NCBI RefSeq assembly: GCF_005434945.1
Contig: NZ_SKCH01000003.1
Coordinates: forward strand, 248,001 to 312,000
DNA length: 64,000 bases
Direction: 5' to 3'
Source of the DNA: Prescottella subtropica
Lineage (GTDB): Bacteria; Actinomycetota; Actinomycetes; Mycobacteriales; Mycobacteriaceae
The notes under the pieces are model-generated. The model had not been told where the DNA came from, ran no database searches, and saw only the letters and a program-made list of their open reading frames with translations. This document shows, in pieces, positions 17,710 to 26,963 of the stretch. Position 1 is the first letter of the stretch. Each line of letters begins with the position of its first letter. The translations under genes were made by a program, and so were the position numbers.

Positions 17710-18099
17710 GTGAGCAGCATTCAGGTCTCCGACCAGACGTTCGTAGCCGCAGCCCCGGCGAAGGTGGCCGCCCGCGTGTCCGTACCCGCACGGTGGCGGG
17801 CCTGGTGGCCGGACCTCGTCCTCGAGGTTCGAGAGGACCGGGCGGAGAAGGGAATCCGCTGGACCGTCGCCGGCCCGCTGGCCGGGACGATGGAGGTGTG
17901 GCTCGAACCGGTGATGGACGGCACCGTCGTCCACTACTTCCTGCACGCCGAACCGACCGGGGTGAGCCCGCAGGACCTGGCGTCCCTCGACCTGGCCGGC
18001 ATGAATCATGCGCGCCGCGTCGCCGGCAAGGAGATGACGTTCGAGATCAAGCGGCAGCTCGAGGCCGGCCGGCCGGCCGGGGAACCGCCCGCCGCGTAG
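17710..18099 (+). CDS. SRPBCC/START-like protein, Rv2186c homologue
   Basis: A 129-residue protein, the same length as Rv2186c, which it matches by position. Pattern and context suggest the START/SRPBCC hydrophobic-pocket fold: [20 protein letters not shown] at the N-terminus, central beta strands ([19 protein letters not shown]), and a long C-terminal helix. It probably binds a lipid or hydrophobic intermediate. GTG 17710 was chosen for length; GTG 17692 would add six residues. It leads a run of same-direction envelope genes. Confidence 0.78.
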   Translation: MSSIQVSDQTFVAAAPAKVAARVSVPARWRAWWPDLVLEVREDRAEKGIRWTVAGPLAGTMEVWLEPVMDGTVVHYFLHAEPTGVSPQDLASLDLAGMNHARRVAGKEMTFEIKRQLEAGRPAGEPPAA

Positions 18100-18187
18100 G
18101 GAATTGTGCGGTGACCGGGAAGTCGTGTGAGATGAACGTGCACGCCGCGACAGCAGCGAGCCCGTTCTGAAAGGAAGCGTCCGAGGT

Positions 18188-18628
18188 ATGGCCGAGAAGA
18201 CCCAGCGGTCGATCACCATCGACGCACCCGCCGAGCACGTGATGGGTGTGATCGCCGACTTCGACTCCTACCCCGTGTGGGTGGACGCGGCGACGTCCGT
18301 CGAGGTTCTCGCCGTCGGCCCCGGCGGCCGAGCCGAGCGAGTCCGTTTCGTCCTCGACGCCGGCATGGTCGAGGACACCTACGTCCTGCAGTACCGGTGG
18401 GCGCCCGACGCGCTGTCGGTCAGCTGGGAACTCGTGTCCGGGGAGATTCAGAAGGCGCAGCACGGCTCGTACGTCCTCGAACCGGAGAACGGCGGGGCGT
18501 CGACACGGGTGACGTACGAGCTGACCGTCGACCTGACGATCCCGATGATCGGGCTGTTCAAACGGAAAGCGGAGAAGGTCATCACCGACACCGCCCTCAA
18601 GGAACTCAAGAAGCGGGTGGAGGGCTGA
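18188..18628 (+). CDS. SRPBCC family protein (TB16.3/Rv2185c-like)
   Basis: A 146-residue SRPBCC protein corresponding to Rv2185c (TB16.3, 144 residues). The start TQRSITIDAPAEHVMGVIADF and the strand-rich middle ending KKRVEG are typical of the polyketide cyclase/START-like fold, which binds a hydrophobic ligand. An AGGA site precedes ATG 18188. The next gene, an ArsA-like ATPase, follows after about 30 nt, so they are probably one transcript. Ligand and role unknown. Confidence 0.9.
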   Translation: MAEKTQRSITIDAPAEHVMGVIADFDSYPVWVDAATSVEVLAVGPGGRAERVRFVLDAGMVEDTYVLQYRWAPDALSVSWELVSGEIQKAQHGSYVLEPENGGASTRVTYELTVDLTIPMIGLFKRKAEKVITDTALKELKKRVEG

Positions 18629-18657
18629 ACGCCGCGGGGCCCGGTGCGGGCACCGCG

Positions 18658-19818
18658 GTGCGACTGTTCGTCGGCAAGGGCGGGACGGGCCGGACCACCA
18701 TGGCGGCCGCGACGGCGGTGGCACTCGCCGCGGCGGGACGGCGGGTACTGCTCGCGTCCCTGGACCAGGCGCACGCCCTGTCCGACGTCCTGGGCCGTCC
18801 GGTCGGACGCGGAACCGAGACCCGGATCCGGGACGGACTCGACGCCGTCGAGATCGACACGCTCACCCTGCTCGAACAGCGCTACCGCGGGCTCGTCGCG
18901 TTCCTCGCGGTCGCCGGCACCCACGATCACGGTGCACAGTTCACCGACCTCGCCCCGGAGGAGCTGACCGGGCTGCCCGGCGTCGAAGATCTCCTGGGTC
19001 TCGGCGAGATCGCCCGGTACGCGGCGGCGGGACGCTGGGACGTCGTCGTCGTGGACTGTCCGCCGACCGCGGATGCCCTGCGCGCGTTGGCGATTCCCGA
19101 GACCGTCACCGGGTACGTCGAACGGGTGTGGCCGCAGCACCGGCGGATCACCGCCGCGACGTCCGCCGACCCCCGGACGGCCTTCGCCGTCGCGATGCTC
19201 GACCGGGCCGTGGACAGCGCGGCAGCCGTCGCGGCGCTGCTCGCCGACCGGTCCCGGACCGCGCTGCGGGTCGTGTCCACGCCGGGTCGGGTCGCGGCCG
19301 CCGAGACCCGCCGGGTACTGTCGGCAGCCGCTCTCGCCGGGCTGCGCGTCGATGCGATGATCGTGAACAGGATTCTGCCGCACCCGGATTCGGTATCCGA
19401 CGTCGTGGACGTCGCCACCCCGGTCCTGGTGGCGGAGTGCGCGGAGACCGAACCGACAGGGTGGGACGCCCTCGCCGCCGTCGCCGCAACGGTGTACACG
19501 GAACCCGGCGGCGCCCCGGTGGACCCGGCCGACCCGGCAGGTGCTGCCGGGGCCGAACCCGCGGTGCGGGTGGTGCGGGAATCGGGTTCGGGCGACCTGG
19601 AATCGGTGTACACGATGCGCATGCACCTGCCGCTCGTCGACCCGGGGACACTGACGTTGGGACGAGTGGAGGACGACGTGCTGGTGGGGGCCGACGGGAG
19701 ACGCCGTCGCGTGCGCCTGGCCTCGGTGCTGCGACGGTGCACCGTCGCGGGCGCCGATTTCGACGGGACGGACCTGGTGGTGCGGTTCGTGCCCGACCCG
19801 GCGGTGTGGCCGCGGTGA
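18658..19818 (+). CDS. ArsA/GET3-like ATPase with altered P-loop (Rv2184c homologue)
   Basis: A 386-residue SIMIBI-class ATPase. The N-terminus has the deviant Walker A form, but it reads GKGGTGRTT: the signature Lys is kept and the usual GKT lysine is Arg. VVVDCPPTADALRAL is the Walker B/switch II part. ArsA/GET3 proteins dimerise over ATP to move metals or tail-anchored proteins. GTG 18658 (VRLFVGKGG) is the only sensible start. It overlaps the next gene, a four-cysteine protein, by 4 bp (GTGA). M. tuberculosis Rv2184c is the positional match. ATP hydrolysis should be tested, not assumed. Confidence 0.85.
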   Translation: MRLFVGKGGTGRTTMAAATAVALAAAGRRVLLASLDQAHALSDVLGRPVGRGTETRIRDGLDAVEIDTLTLLEQRYRGLVAFLAVAGTHDHGAQFTDLAPEELTGLPGVEDLLGLGEIARYAAAGRWDVVVVDCPPTADALRALAIPETVTGYVERVWPQHRRITAATSADPRTAFAVAMLDRAVDSAAAVAALLADRSRTALRVVSTPGRVAAAETRRVLSAAALAGLRVDAMIVNRILPHPDSVSDVVDVATPVLVAECAETEPTGWDALAAVAATVYTEPGGAPVDPADPAGAAGAEPAVRVVRESGSGDLESVYTMRMHLPLVDPGTLTLGRVEDDVLVGADGRRRRVRLASVLRRCTVAGADFDGTDLVVRFVPDPAVWPR

Positions 19819-20183
19819 CGAACGACCATGCCGAACTGATCGCGGAACTGCGCGCCCTCGCCGACGTCGTCCTCGACCGGCTCGACCCGATCCTCGCGAA
19901 GGCGCAGCAGGCCGCCGGATCCGCCGCGACGGGCGCCGACACGGACGGCTGCCGCAGCTGCTCGTGGTGTCCGCTGTGCGCGCTCGCGGCGTTGATCCGC
20001 GGCGAACAACACGACCTGGTGACCCTCGTCGCCGGGCAGGCGTCGACGGTGCTGGCGGCACTGCGGGAGACGATCGACGCACACGAACGCGGCGCCGGCG
20101 CCCCACCCGACGGGGAACCGACGCCGCCACCACCGACACCGTCGTCGGCGTTCGCGCCGATCGACGTCACGATCACGACATGA
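19815..20183 (+). CDS. Small protein with CxxCxxCxxC motif (Rv2183c-like)
   Basis: A 122-residue protein with helical ends and a central CRSCSWCPLC, four cysteines each three apart, which could hold zinc or an iron-sulfur cluster. The C-terminal 30 residues are Pro-rich. GTG 19815 overlaps the ATPase stop by 4 bp, and its own stop overlaps the ROK kinase ATG by 4 bp, so all three are translationally chained. It matches Rv2183c by position. Function unknown; pairing with the ATPase suggests a metal- or cofactor-carrying partner (inference). Confidence 0.75.
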   Translation: MTNDHAELIAELRALADVVLDRLDPILAKAQQAAGSAATGADTDGCRSCSWCPLCALAALIRGEQHDLVTLVAGQASTVLAALRETIDAHERGAGAPPDGEPTPPPPTPSSAFAPIDVTITT

Positions 20184-21142
20184 GCGGACCCCGCTCGGGT
20201 CCCCCGACCGTCGGTATCGACGTCGGCGGCACCAGCATCCGGGCCTCGGTCGTCGACGCGGCCGGGGAGGTGCTCGACTCCGTCCGTGCGCCGACCCCGC
20301 AGTCGGCCGACGCCCTCGAGTGCGGCATCGAACGCGCCGTGCGGGAACTTGCCGCGCGGCACCCGGTCGCCGCCGTCGGCCTCGCGGTCGCCGGATTCGT
20401 CGACTCGGATCGGACGACGGTGCGGTTCGCGCCGCACCTGCCGTGGGTCGACGCACCGGTCGCCCGGATCCTCGGCGACCGGCTCGGACTCCCCGTCGTC
20501 CTCGAACACGACGCCAACGCCGCCGGCTGGGGCGAGTCCCGGTTCGGTGCCGCCGCCGGCGGCCGCAACGTCGTGGTCGTCGCCATCGGCACCGGGATCG
20601 GCGCGGCACTGCTGATCGACGGCCGGCTCTATCGTGGAAGCTTCGGCGTGGCACCGGAACTCGGCCACCTGCAGGTCGTCCCCGACGGCCGGGCCTGCGC
20701 GTGCGGCAAACGCGGCTGCTGGGAGCGGTACTGCAGTGGGACCGCGCTCGTCGAGACGGCGCTGGACCTGCTGGCCGCGGACCCGTCCGGGTCGACGGTC
20801 CTGGCCCGTGACGTCGCGGTCGATCCGGGCACGCTCACGGGCCGCCGGATCGCGGCGGCCGCAGCCGAGGGGGATCCGCTCGCGCTGGCCACCTTCGCCG
20901 ACTTCGCGACGTGGCTCGGAGTGGGGTTGGCGACCGTGTCCGACGTGTTCGACCCGGACCTCGTCGTGATCTGCGGCGGCGCCGGCAGTTCGGCACCGCT
21001 GTTCCTCGACGCCGCCCGTGAACACTACGCCCGGCTGGTCACCGGATCCGGGCATCGCCCGCTGGCCCGGATCCGGCACACCCTGCTCGGGGAATCCGCC
21101 GCCGTGATCGGTGCCGCGGACCTCGCCCGGGCCGCGCTCTGA
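20180..21142 (+). CDS. ROK family sugar kinase (glucokinase-like)
   Basis: A 320-residue ROK protein. The phosphate-binding GIDVGGTSIRASVVD at the N-terminus, catalytic EHDANAAGWGE, GTGIGAALLIDG, and the zinc signature CACGKRGCWERYCSG mark a sugar kinase rather than a ROK repressor; there is no N-terminal HTH. Glucose or mannose is the probable substrate. ATG 20180 overlaps the upstream stop (ATGA). I do not recall a ROK gene at this place in M. tuberculosis, so it may be a lineage-specific member of the block. Confidence 0.93.
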   Translation: MSGPRSGPPTVGIDVGGTSIRASVVDAAGEVLDSVRAPTPQSADALECGIERAVRELAARHPVAAVGLAVAGFVDSDRTTVRFAPHLPWVDAPVARILGDRLGLPVVLEHDANAAGWGESRFGAAAGGRNVVVVAIGTGIGAALLIDGRLYRGSFGVAPELGHLQVVPDGRACACGKRGCWERYCSGTALVETALDLLAADPSGSTVLARDVAVDPGTLTGRRIAAAAAEGDPLALATFADFATWLGVGLATVSDVFDPDLVVICGGAGSSAPLFLDAAREHYARLVTGSGHRPLARIRHTLLGESAAVIGAADLARAAL

Positions 21143-21256
21143 TGCACGTCCGACGGTGTTCACCGGTGCCGCGGGCGACCCGGTGCGGTGTGGCAGGCGT
21201 CGAGACTGCTGAGTACAGTCTTGAGCAAAGGTAAGCCCCGGGGCCGGAAGGACACC

Positions 21257-22000
21257 ATGTGGTACTGGCTGTTTAAGTACGTGTTGCTGGGCCCCCAGCT
21301 GTGGCTCCTCGGGCGCCCGAAAGTCGAAGGCGCCGAGAACATTCCGGTGGACGGTCCGGCGATTCTCGCCAGCAACCACCAGGCCGTGCTCGACTCCTTC
21401 TTCCTGCCGTTGCGGGTCAAGCGGCGTATCACGTTCCTCGCCAAGAGCGAGTACTTCACCGGTACGGGCCCCAAGGGGGCGTTCCAGAAGTGGTTCTTCT
21501 CCGCGGTCGGCCAGGTGCCGATCGACCGCACCGGTGCGTCGGCCGCCAAGGACGCCCTCGACGCGGGCCTGCGGGTCCTCGGCCAGGGCAAGCTGCTCGG
21601 TATCTACCCCGAGGGCACCCGCTCACCCGACGGCCGTCTCTACAAGGGCAAGACCGGCATGGCCCGGCTCGCCCTCGAATCCGGCGTCACGGTCATCCCC
21701 GTCGCCATGATCGGCACCGAGAAGGTCAACCCGATCGGCTCCCGGGTGTGGAAGCCCTCCAAGGTGACCATCCGGATCGGGGAGCCGATCGACTTCTCCC
21801 GGTTCGAGGGGATGGGCGGCAACCGGTTCGTCGAACGCGCCGTCACCGACGAGGTCATGTACAAGCTGATGCGGCTGTCCGGTCAGGAGTACGTCGACAT
21901 CTATGCGGCCACCCTGAAGAACACGGCCCCCGGCACCCCCGAGACCCCTGCCGCCCCGGCCACCGACGTCGCCCGGGTCCCCGACACCCAGGTCGGCTGA
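21257..22000 (+). CDS. Lysophospholipid acyltransferase (1-acyl-G3P acyltransferase family)
   Basis: A 247-residue PlsC-family enzyme, the same length as Rv2182c. The catalytic NHQAVLDS (HX4D) and the substrate-binding YPEGTRSPDG are intact. It should move an acyl chain from acyl-CoA to a lysolipid at the inner membrane, a step in phospholipid or PIM assembly. I start at ATG 21257 (MWYWLFKYVLL) with GGAAGGA 6 nt upstream; the upstream ATG 21188 lacks a ribosome site. The next gene begins 8 nt after the stop. Confidence 0.93.
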   Translation: MWYWLFKYVLLGPQLWLLGRPKVEGAENIPVDGPAILASNHQAVLDSFFLPLRVKRRITFLAKSEYFTGTGPKGAFQKWFFSAVGQVPIDRTGASAAKDALDAGLRVLGQGKLLGIYPEGTRSPDGRLYKGKTGMARLALESGVTVIPVAMIGTEKVNPIGSRVWKPSKVTIRIGEPIDFSRFEGMGGNRFVERAVTDEVMYKLMRLSGQEYVDIYAATLKNTAPGTPETPAAPATDVARVPDTQVG

Positions 22001-22008
22001 CCGGGCGC

Positions 22009-22566
22009 GTGCGACTGTCCGTCCCGGCCACCGCGCCCGCGGCGCCGGTCGCGATCGTGTTCGGCGCCCGCGTCGCGGACGGGTGGCCCATGCGATTCCT
22101 GCAGGGCCGGCTCGACGCCGCCGTCGCGCTGGTCCGGGCCGGCACGGTCTCGGTCGTGCTGGTCTCCGGTGACGCCCACGGACACTCCGGTGACGAGATC
22201 GCGGCCATGACCGGCTACCTCGTCGCCGCGGGTGTCGACCGGTGGCGGATCGTCGCCGACCCCTACGGTCTCGACACGTACGACACGTGTGTGCGGGCCG
22301 CCCGCACGTTCGGGATCCGGCGGGCGCTCGTCGTCACCCAGACGTTCCACCTGCCGCGGACCGTCGCCCTCGCCCGTGCCGCCGGCATCGACGCCGACGG
22401 TGTCCGCGCCGGGATCGCCGGTGGCCGGTTGCGGACCCTGGTGCGGAACTCGGTGCGCGAGATCCTCGCCTACCCGAAGGCGGTGTGGGACGTCGCCACC
22501 CGCAGGGATCCGAAAGTGGTGTCCCCGCCGGATGATTCGGTGACGATGGCGCTCGCGCGTCACTGA
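22009..22566 (+). CDS. YdcF/SanA-like DUF218 protein
   Basis: A 185-residue DUF218 protein. AIVFGARV at the N-terminus, VLVSGDAHGHSGDEIAAM, and GLDTYDTCVRAARTFGIRRALVVTQTFHLPRT follow the family layout (Asp, Glu, Thr and His of the conserved pocket). E. coli relatives SanA and ElyC affect envelope permeability and undecaprenyl-phosphate carriers. No clear signal peptide is seen. It sits 8 nt after the acyltransferase, so the two are co-transcribed. The chemistry is unknown. Confidence 0.87.
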   Translation: MRLSVPATAPAAPVAIVFGARVADGWPMRFLQGRLDAAVALVRAGTVSVVLVSGDAHGHSGDEIAAMTGYLVAAGVDRWRIVADPYGLDTYDTCVRAARTFGIRRALVVTQTFHLPRTVALARAAGIDADGVRAGIAGGRLRTLVRNSVREILAYPKAVWDVATRRDPKVVSPPDDSVTMALARH

Positions 22567-22600
22567 CCCCGGTGTCCCGCGGCGCGGTATCTTCCGTGAC

Positions 22601-23809
22601 GTGCCCTTCTCGTCCTTCGCCCGTAGACGGCCCCGACTGTTCCGGACCGCGGTCGCGGGGGCGGTCGTCGCGGTGTACGCCGCGGTGCTCGGCGTGTTCG
22701 CCGCGAGCGACGGCGTCGGCGCCGACGAGGTCCCGGCGTTCGCCGCGGACGGGGAGGTCGTCGTGATCGTCACCCCGACCACGATGCATCCGACCACCGG
22801 CCGGCTCGACGTCGAGATCACGGTCGTGCTCGGAGACGACTTCTACGTCCCGCACGGCGAAACGCTCGCACAGTCGCTCGGGCTGTACGTCGAACCGAGC
22901 ACCTCGCGGCAGGCACTGGTGTTCCCGTCCGGATCGGTGCCCACGACGGTCGACGCCCAACTCGTGGTCCGCGGCAGGGCCGCGCACTGGCCGTTCGACC
23001 GGTTCACGATCGAACCGTTCGCCGTCCTCGCCTACACGGACGACGGCGGGGAGAGCCGCGTGATCGAATCCCGCACGTACCTCGACGGGCGCCTCGACGG
23101 ATGGCGGATCACGCAGCACGCCGTCGACATCGGTATCGACGGCACCGCCGAGCCGTTCGGCGGCACCGGCATCGACGTGCAACTCCGGCGTTCGGTCGGC
23201 ACCCTCGTCTACGCCGTCATCCTGCTGCTCATGATGGTCGTCCTCGCGGTCCTCGCCGCGTTCGTGGCGATCTCGACCGTCCGTCGGCGCCGGCGTGTCG
23301 ACACCGACATGCTCGGCTGGATGGCCGCAATGCTGTTCGCGGTCGTCCCGATGCGCAGCATCCTGCCCGGCAGCCCGCCGATCGGATCGTGGGTGGACGT
23401 GTCGGTCACCCTGTGGGTGGTGGTCACCCTCGTGGGTGCGCTCGCCGCGTACGTGTACTGCTGGTGGCGGGACACCGCCGGCGAGGACCCGTCAGGCCAC
23501 CGGCGACAGTTGCGGGACATCGGCGCCGACGTGCCGGTCGCTGCGGCGTCCCCGCCGGTCGAGCCCGGTCCCGCACGCGACGGCCACGATCACGGCGACC
23601 GCCCACCACACGTACGCGGAGGCGGCGAACTGGTCCCACAACGGCCACCCGGTGCCCTCCCACCGGCCCGGGCCCAGCCGCCAGTGCGGGGCGATCACGA
23701 ACAGCAGCCAGGTCGCGGCCGCACCCCCGGCGAGGAGTGCGCTACGCCGCCGGTGCGCCTCGACGGCGGTGAGGGCGAGCAGCGGAGCCACCCAGACCCA
23801 GTGGTGTGA
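22601..23809 (+). CDS. DUF4436 membrane protein, C-terminus antisense to GT87 gene
   Basis: A 402-residue protein as read. An N-terminal helix, an extracytoplasmic beta-rich part (TTMHPTTGRLDVEIT, WPFDRFTIEPFAVLAY) and three C-terminal helices (about residues 205-290) match DUF4436. The remaining 110 residues are rich in Pro, Arg and Gly and lie opposite the convergent mannosyltransferase for 318 bp; they do not look like a conserved domain. No stop is available earlier in this frame, so the tail may be real or the ancestral stop lost. GTG 22601 follows TATCTT by 7 nt, suggesting leaderless expression. Confidence 0.75.
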   Translation: MPFSSFARRRPRLFRTAVAGAVVAVYAAVLGVFAASDGVGADEVPAFAADGEVVVIVTPTTMHPTTGRLDVEITVVLGDDFYVPHGETLAQSLGLYVEPSTSRQALVFPSGSVPTTVDAQLVVRGRAAHWPFDRFTIEPFAVLAYTDDGGESRVIESRTYLDGRLDGWRITQHAVDIGIDGTAEPFGGTGIDVQLRRSVGTLVYAVILLLMMVVLAVLAAFVAISTVRRRRRVDTDMLGWMAAMLFAVVPMRSILPGSPPIGSWVDVSVTLWVVVTLVGALAAYVYCWWRDTAGEDPSGHRRQLRDIGADVPVAAASPPVEPGPARDGHDHGDRPPHVRGGGELVPQRPPGALPPARAQPPVRGDHEQQPGRGRTPGEECATPPVRLDGGEGEQRSHPDPVV

Positions 23810-24817
23810 CCACGACACGGGGGAGGCGAGCAGACCGAACAGCGCGTTGACGCACAGCGCCAGCACTGTCGCGCCCGCCGCGAACGCACGGTGCATCGCG
23901 ACCGCTGCCACCCCGAGCGCCACCACACTCAGGCCCAGCCACAGCGCGCTGCGCAGCGACTCGTCCACCCCGAGCCGTGCCAGCATGCCGGTGATGCTCT
24001 GGTTCGACGGATACGCGGGCGTCCCGATCCGGTCGGACGCGAACAGGGTCTCGGTCCAGTACTGCCACGAGTCGGCGCGGGTGAGCACGAACCCGATCGC
24101 GCCGAACACCACGAAACTCACGCCCGTCGTCACCGCGGCCCGAACGTCCTTGCGGACCAGGAAGAACAGCACGAACACCGCGGGTGTGAGCTTGACGGCG
24201 GCCACGAACCCGATCAGCAGCCCCCGCGGCCACGGCGTCCGCTTCGGTAGGCAGTCGGCCGCCACGAACGCCATCAACAGAATGTTCACCTGCCCGTAGT
24301 CGAACGTGGACCGCACCGGTTCGAGGGTGAACGCGATCGCCGTCGCGGCCAGCGCCGTCCACGCCAACGTCGTACGCACCCGCACCCCGATCGATGCGAG
24401 CGTGAGCACCAGCGTCGCGAACAACGCCACCAGCGTCAACGCCGTCAGCACCACCCCGGCCGCGTTCAGCGAGATCATCGACATCGGCGAGAACACCACC
24501 GCCGCGAGCGGCGGATACGTGAACGGCAGCGAATCCCCCGACGCCGTGTGCGGCAGCGATCCGTACAGCGGCCCGCCCTCGGCGAACAGGGCACCGCCGA
24601 GCCGGTACACGTCCAGATCGATGCGGTAGTAGAAGCCGAGATCACGGATACCGGGGAACCCGATCAGGTGGTAGACCGCGCCGAACACCACACCTGCCCC
24701 GATCGCGATCCGGGCCGCGACACCGATCGGCGACCGCCACCACGACGGGACGGCCGACTCGGAGAACGAGTCGACGTCGGACGATCGGTCGGCGGAGACG
24801 GGGGAGGGGGTGCGCAC
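23492..24817 (-). CDS. GT87 alpha-(1,2)-mannosyltransferase (Rv2181-like)
   Basis: A 441-residue polytopic GT-C enzyme. It uses polyprenyl-phosphate-mannose on the outer face of the membrane. The catalytic loop after the first helix carries FYYRIDLDVYRLGG; FTYPPLAAVVFSP, FDYGQVNILLM and SPVSWSHHWVWVAP are family hallmarks. The equivalent Rv2181 adds alpha-1,2 mannose branches to lipomannan and LAM. GTG 24817 has GCAGGA 7 nt upstream; the longer GTG 24886 would fall inside the divergent promoter. Its 3' end overlaps the convergent DUF4436 gene. Confidence 0.9.
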   Translation of the reverse strand: MRTPSPVSADRSSDVDSFSESAVPSWWRSPIGVAARIAIGAGVVFGAVYHLIGFPGIRDLGFYYRIDLDVYRLGGALFAEGGPLYGSLPHTASGDSLPFTYPPLAAVVFSPMSMISLNAAGVVLTALTLVALFATLVLTLASIGVRVRTTLAWTALAATAIAFTLEPVRSTFDYGQVNILLMAFVAADCLPKRTPWPRGLLIGFVAAVKLTPAVFVLFFLVRKDVRAAVTTGVSFVVFGAIGFVLTRADSWQYWTETLFASDRIGTPAYPSNQSITGMLARLGVDESLRSALWLGLSVVALGVAAVAMHRAFAAGATVLALCVNALFGLLASPVSWSHHWVWVAPLLALTAVEAHRRRSALLAGGAAATWLLFVIAPHWRLGPGRWEGTGWPLWDQFAASAYVWWAVAVIVAVACGTGLDRRGRRSDRHVGADVPQLSPVA

Positions 24818-24868
24818 CGAACCATCCTGCCCCGAACCGGGGGTGCCGTGTCGAGTGACCCGGTGAGC

Positions 24869-24884
24869 GGGAGCATAGGCTCCC
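24869..24884. promoter_or_regulatory. Divergent promoters within a GGGAGC-ATAG-GCTCCC palindrome
   Basis: A perfect inverted repeat with 6-bp arms. On the plus strand TAGGCT ends 6 nt before GTG 24888; on the minus strand TATGCT would start the GT87 transcript with a leader of about 48 nt. One protein bound here could block both directions. Promoter calls rest on hexamer position only. Confidence 0.5.
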
Positions 24885-24887
24885 ACG

Positions 24888-25379
24888 GTGCGTTACTTCT
24901 ACGACTGCGAGTTCATCGAGGACGGCCGCACCATCGAGCTCGTCTCGATCGGTGTGGTGTGCGAGGACGGCCGCGAGTTCTACGCCGTCTCCACCGAGTT
25001 CGATCCCGAACGAGCCGGACGCTGGGTGCGGCGCAACGTGCTGCCGAAGCTGCCGCCGCCGTCGTCGCCGCTGTGGAAGTCGCGGTCCCGGATCCGTGAC
25101 GACCTGATGGCGTTCCTGATCCCGCGACCCGGCATCGAACCCGAACTGTGGGCGTGGGTCGCCGCCTACGACCACGTCGTCCTGTGCCAGCTGTGGGGGG
25201 CGATGACGGAGCTGCCGTCGAGCCTGCCCCGCTACACCCGCGAACTGCGCCAGCACTGGGAGTTCCACGGCTGCCCGCCGCTGCCGCCGGTCCCCGACGA
25301 CGCCCACGACGCCCTCGCCGACGCCCGCCACAACCTCGCCAAGTTCGACGCGATCGAGGCGTTCCGACGGATGCGGTGA
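24888..25379 (+). CDS. 3'-5' exoribonuclease, Rv2179c type
   Basis: A 163-residue DEDDh exonuclease matching Rv2179c (168 residues), founder of an RNase T-related family described as 3'-5' exoribonuclease. YFYDCEFIEDG supplies the first Asp and Glu, WVAAYDHVVLCQ the third Asp, and DAHDALADARHN the His and last Asp. It is cytoplasmic and probably dimeric. The GTG start is 6 nt after TAGGCT, which suggests a leaderless mRNA. The gene is divergent from the GT87 mannosyltransferase and upstream of aroG. Confidence 0.93.
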   Translation: MRYFYDCEFIEDGRTIELVSIGVVCEDGREFYAVSTEFDPERAGRWVRRNVLPKLPPPSSPLWKSRSRIRDDLMAFLIPRPGIEPELWAWVAAYDHVVLCQLWGAMTELPSSLPRYTRELRQHWEFHGCPPLPPVPDDAHDALADARHNLAKFDAIEAFRRMR

Positions 25380-25394
25380 CCCGGCGGTGACCGG

Positions 25395-25413
25395 GATCAC
25401 CCGACAGGTGATC
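25395..25413. promoter_or_regulatory. Inverted repeat upstream of aroG
   Basis: GATCACC-CGACA-GGTGATC has perfect 7-bp arms, about 45 nt upstream of a TATCCT hexamer (25458-25463). It could be an operator for aroG or a small terminator for the exoribonuclease gene; its position 15 nt after that stop fits either. Confidence 0.45.
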
Positions 25414-25448
25414 TCTGTGAACGGGAGCCTTCCCGGCCCCGATTGTGA

Positions 25449-26855
<1,407 letters not shown>

Positions 26856-26896
26856 CCCCGGGCTCCACCCGCCGGCGGGATACTCCTGCCGCATCA

Positions 26897-26945
26897 GCTG
26901 AAGGGTCCCTTCGTTCGCCTGAGGCGAACGAAGGGACCCTTCAGC
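26897..26945. terminator. 24-bp perfect hairpin terminator between aroG and pknL
   Basis: The two 24-nt arms (starting GCTGAAGGGTCCC, ending GGGACCCTTCAGC) are perfectly complementary around a single G, so the real loop must open to about 3-5 nt. It separates the convergent genes and can act in both directions. It is by far the longest perfect hairpin seen in the window. Confidence 0.85.
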
Positions 26946-26963
26946 CGTTCACTGGGGAGAAGA

